14,551 nucleotides of DNA, taken from Bacillota bacterium. GTDB lineage: Bacteria; Bacillota; Clostridia; Peptostreptococcales; Anaerovoracaceae. The position numbers were made by a program, and so were the translations under genes. The notes under the pieces are model-generated. The model worked only from the letters and a program-made list of their open reading frames with translations, made no database searches and was not told where the DNA came from. Positions 12,576 through 14,551 of the stretch are shown here, piece after piece (the stretch's first letter is position 1; every line of letters starts with the position of its first letter). Where the stretch lies: assembly GCA_016280485.1 (NCBI GenBank), contig JAEEGU010000057.1, forward strand, positions 1 to 14,551, in the 5' to 3' direction.

Positions 12576-14036
12576 ATGGAAATAACACTGCGCCGAGATT
12601 TAAAAACTCCATATTATTCGCAAATCGCGACTCAGATACGTGCGCGCATCATTACAAACGACCTGACGGACGGGGCGGTACTGCCGTCGGAGAGGCAGAT
12701 GGCCTCAAGGCTTAATGTGCACCGAAACACGGTGATTCGCGCTTACAAGGAGCTGCAGGATGCGGGGCTTATCGAGCCAAAGCAGGGCATGGGCTATGTC
12801 GTGACGCTGCCGGAGGCAAAGCAAGAGAACTTAGGGCGCGGCAAGGTGAACTGGGCACAGATGCTAAAGGATGAATACATCGACGCGGAGCGCACCTTTG
12901 ACGAGCTCTTCTCGCAGTCCTTCTCGGAGGATATCATAAGCTTTGCGGCGGGCATGCCGGAGCAGGGTGTGTATTCGCCGGGTGACCTTACGCGTGCACT
13001 CGAATCCGCCATGGAGCAGGGGAAGCGCGGGCAGTACTATTTCAGCCCTTACCAGGGCAGCATGGAGCTTAGAAAGGATATCTGCGCTTTTCTGCGCGAG
13101 CGAGGAATCAAGGCAAACCCGTCGGAGATACAGATATTTTTCGAGCTGAATCAGGCGATGGATTTCCTGACGGCGCTACTCTTAAGGCCCGGGGATACCG
13201 TCATAACGGAGGAGCCGGTTTCGCCGGATATATACAGAACCTTTGACATGGCCGGCGTAAAGCAGATTTCGGTGCCGATGGACCGGAACGGCATGTTCTG
13301 CGACAACCTCGACAGCATTATAGAGAAATACAACCCGAAGCTGATTCAAGTAAGCAGCAGCTTTCACGATCCGACGGGCTCGATTCTTTCTTTCGAGAGG
13401 CGGAAAAAGCTTATAGAAATCAGCAAGGAGTACCGCATTCCTATTATTGAGGATGATGCGGCATCGCTCCTCGATTACGGCGGGCTGGGTAATCCCCCGA
13501 TAAAGGCGCTCGACAGGGCGGGCAATGTCATATACATTTATTCCTTTGAGCTTACCTTTATTCCGGGATTAAATGTAACCTTTGTACTTGCTCCAAAGGA
13601 GATAACGCAGGCGCTTGGCTACCTTGTCTCGCTGCGCCTTATGAAGCTTGAGGCAATACCTCAGAAGGTGCTTGAAACCTTCTTAAAGGACGGCACGTAT
13701 TTCAGGGCGGTAGAACATATGCGCCGGGATTATGCGGCAAAGCGTGACCTTATGCACAGTATGATTGAGTCAGCGCAGATAGAGGGCTTCCACGCGCGAA
13801 AGCCGGACGGTGGCGTGTATCTTTGGTGCCACATTCCCGACGGGATATCGATAGAAAAACTCTCGCAGCTTGCGATAGCAAGAGGGGTGTCCTTCATACC
13901 CGGGAACGTGTTCTACCGTAGCGGCAAGCAAGAGGACAGCTACATTCGCCTCAACTACTCTTCGCCGTCGGAGGAAGAGATTTCAAAGGGTATGGAGATA
14001 CTCACAGAAACCATTTGTGAACTAATGTATAAATAG
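12576..14036 (+). CDS. MocR-like GntR regulator with degenerate aminotransferase domain lacking the PLP lysine
   Basis: The 486-aa protein has a GntR winged helix at residues 8-78 (PSERQMASRLNVHRNTVIRAYKELQDAGLI) and a fold-type I aminotransferase-like domain from about 105 on. Landmarks of that domain are present: SFHDPTGS, IIEDDAA with the pyridine-binding aspartate, and IPGLN. The motif that should carry the Schiff-base lysine, normally S-F-S-K-x-x-x-P-G-L-R, reads SFELTFIPGLN, so the lysine position is L326 and the phosphate-binding arginine is N333. The tyrosine of the usual EDDY is alanine. It therefore probably cannot bind PLP covalently and may sense another ligand. No frame break is seen, so it is not a pseudogene. 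The start has only a weak purine-rich site (AGAGAAAAAGACAG), but the GntR consensus begins here. Confidence 0.9.
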   Translation: MEITLRRDLKTPYYSQIATQIRARIITNDLTDGAVLPSERQMASRLNVHRNTVIRAYKELQDAGLIEPKQGMGYVVTLPEAKQENLGRGKVNWAQMLKDEYIDAERTFDELFSQSFSEDIISFAAGMPEQGVYSPGDLTRALESAMEQGKRGQYYFSPYQGSMELRKDICAFLRERGIKANPSEIQIFFELNQAMDFLTALLLRPGDTVITEEPVSPDIYRTFDMAGVKQISVPMDRNGMFCDNLDSIIEKYNPKLIQVSSSFHDPTGSILSFERRKKLIEISKEYRIPIIEDDAASLLDYGGLGNPPIKALDRAGNVIYIYSFELTFIPGLNVTFVLAPKEITQALGYLVSLRLMKLEAIPQKVLETFLKDGTYFRAVEHMRRDYAAKRDLMHSMIESAQIEGFHARKPDGGVYLWCHIPDGISIEKLSQLAIARGVSFIPGNVFYRSGKQEDSYIRLNYSSPSEEEISKGMEILTETICELMYK

Positions 14037-14055
14037 TCAGAATAATTCATAACCA

Positions 14056-14096
14056 TTCGCAACGCCGGAAAGCATTGAAAACACATGGGTTGCGAA
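14056..14096 (+). repeat. Inverted repeat in the gap before argF
   Basis: TTCGCAAC (14056-14063) and GTTGCGAA (14089-14096) are perfect inverted copies with a 25-nt loop. It lies shortly after the MocR-like gene. The core GCGTTGC reappears at 14184-14190. Function is unclear; it may be a regulator-binding pair or a transcript hairpin. Confidence 0.45.
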
Positions 14097-14115
14097 CTGG
14101 CACACGAACTTTAAC

Positions 14116-14148
14116 ACGAGCTGGTACTTTTCAAAAGTGCCGGCTCGT
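14116..14148 (+). terminator. Hairpin between the MocR-like gene and argF, probable terminator
   Basis: ACGAGCTGGTACTTTT pairs along its whole length (with two G-U pairs) with AAAAGTGCCGGCTCGT around a single base; in practice the loop would open by a pair or two. TTATATATTT follows. This is a plausible terminator of the upstream gene. Because the T-run is imperfect it could instead be an attenuator in an argF leader. Confidence 0.65.
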
Positions 14149-14172
14149 TATATATTTAACTTGACTGAGAAT

Positions 14173-14188
14173 AACGCAAATTTGCGTT
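14173..14188. promoter_or_regulatory. Perfect 16-bp palindrome upstream of argF, candidate operator
   Basis: AACGCAAATTTGCGTT is fully self-complementary and lies 42 nt before the argF start codon, just behind a TTGACT (14161-14166). It does not clearly match the ArgR box pattern known from Bacillus or Escherichia (TGAAT-type half-sites). A dimeric repressor site is likely; which protein binds it is unknown. Confidence 0.55.
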
Positions 14189-14230
14189 GCAAAATACTAA
14201 ATTTAATAAAAGTCAAAAAGGAGATTTAAA

Positions 14231-14551
14231 ATGGCAGTTAATTTAAAGGGAAGAAGCTTACTTACACTCATGGATTTCACACCGGTTGAAATCAGATACT
14301 TACTCGACCTCGCTCACGATTTAAAGGCAAAGAAGAGAGCAGGAATCCACAATGAAGTATTAAAGGGCAAGAACGTAGTTCTCCTGTTCGAAAAGACTTC
14401 CACAAGAACAAGATGCGCATTCGAGGTTGCTTGCCTCGACGAGGGTGCACACGTTACATTCCTCGACAGCGGTTCATCCCAGATGGGAAAGAAGGAATCT
14501 CTTGAAGATACAGCAAAGGTTCTCGGCAGATTCTATGACGGTATCGAATAC
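14231..14551 (+). CDS. argF: Ornithine carbamoyltransferase, N-terminal part (runs off window)
   Basis: The first 107 codons are present. The protein transfers the carbamoyl group from carbamoyl phosphate to ornithine to give citrulline, in arginine synthesis or, as a catabolic form, in the arginine deiminase pathway. The carbamoyl-phosphate loop FEKTSTRTRCAFE lies at about residues 54-66 and the OTCase-specific SSQMGKKESLEDTAKVLGR at about 82-100, which separates it from aspartate carbamoyltransferase. The start ATG has AAGGAG 7 nt upstream. The leading palindrome and hairpin suggest regulated expression. Whether it is the anabolic argF or a catabolic arcB cannot be told without the neighbours to the right. 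Confidence 0.93.
   Translation, partial: MAVNLKGRSLLTLMDFTPVEIRYLLDLAHDLKAKKRAGIHNEVLKGKNVVLLFEKTSTRTRCAFEVACLDEGAHVTFLDSGSSQMGKKESLEDTAKVLGRFYDGIEY

Overview
The window looks like chromosomal DNA from a Gram-positive Clostridia-type bacterium (Bacillota). The signs are strong AGGAGG-like ribosome binding sites, sigma-A-like promoters with 17-bp spacers, a PadR plus DUF1700 (HAAS) pair, a stand-alone MreB/Mbl, a YpsC/RlmL-type rRNA methyltransferase, a MocR-type regulator and argF. The genus cannot be fixed from the sequence alone. By eye, bases 3800-9000 are clearly more AT-rich than bases 9160-14036, which suggests an acquired island between housekeeping genes.

Layout. (1) 1-743: a minus-strand padR and DUF1700 operon, the second gene cut by the window edge. 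(2) 744-1253: a gene-poor stretch with a promoter and a roughly 300-nt leader made of nearly three 95-bp tandem repeats, each carrying a hairpin. It leads into a 269-aa protein with a PD-(D/E)XK-like, EHFG-type nuclease core (1254-2063). (3) 2147-3187: a minus-strand WYL-domain regulator with two ribbon-helix-helix-like modules. It is divergent from (4) 3287-8984: a rightward unit holding a hairpin RNA, tRNA-Pro(UGG), tRNA-Thr(UGU), two more hairpins, a second tRNA-Thr(UGU), rtcB, and three unfamiliar genes that each start MFW plus a basic stretch. The first two of these three share a C-terminal domain; the third looks like an alpha-solenoid. (5) 9036-10156: an 18-bp perfect inverted repeat followed by a second WYL regulator of the usual HTH-WYL type. 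(6) 10186-11359: mreB/mbl with promoter and terminator. (7) 11412-14036: an RlmL/YpsC-type methyltransferase followed 15 nt later by a MocR-like regulator that lacks the PLP lysine. (8) 14037-14551: a structured intergenic region and the first 107 codons of argF.

The most interesting part is 2147-8984. A WYL protein (a family known for ligand and nucleic-acid sensing) faces a unit that joins tRNA genes, compact structured RNAs and the RNA ligase RtcB to three uncharacterised proteins. The divergent promoters share sequence boxes. I read this as a candidate RNA-repair or tRNA-protection module in which WYL senses damaged RNA and controls tRNA and ligase supply. The components are seen in the sequence; the joint function is inference. 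The 95-bp hairpin-repeat leader in front of the nuclease-like gene is a second, independent candidate system.
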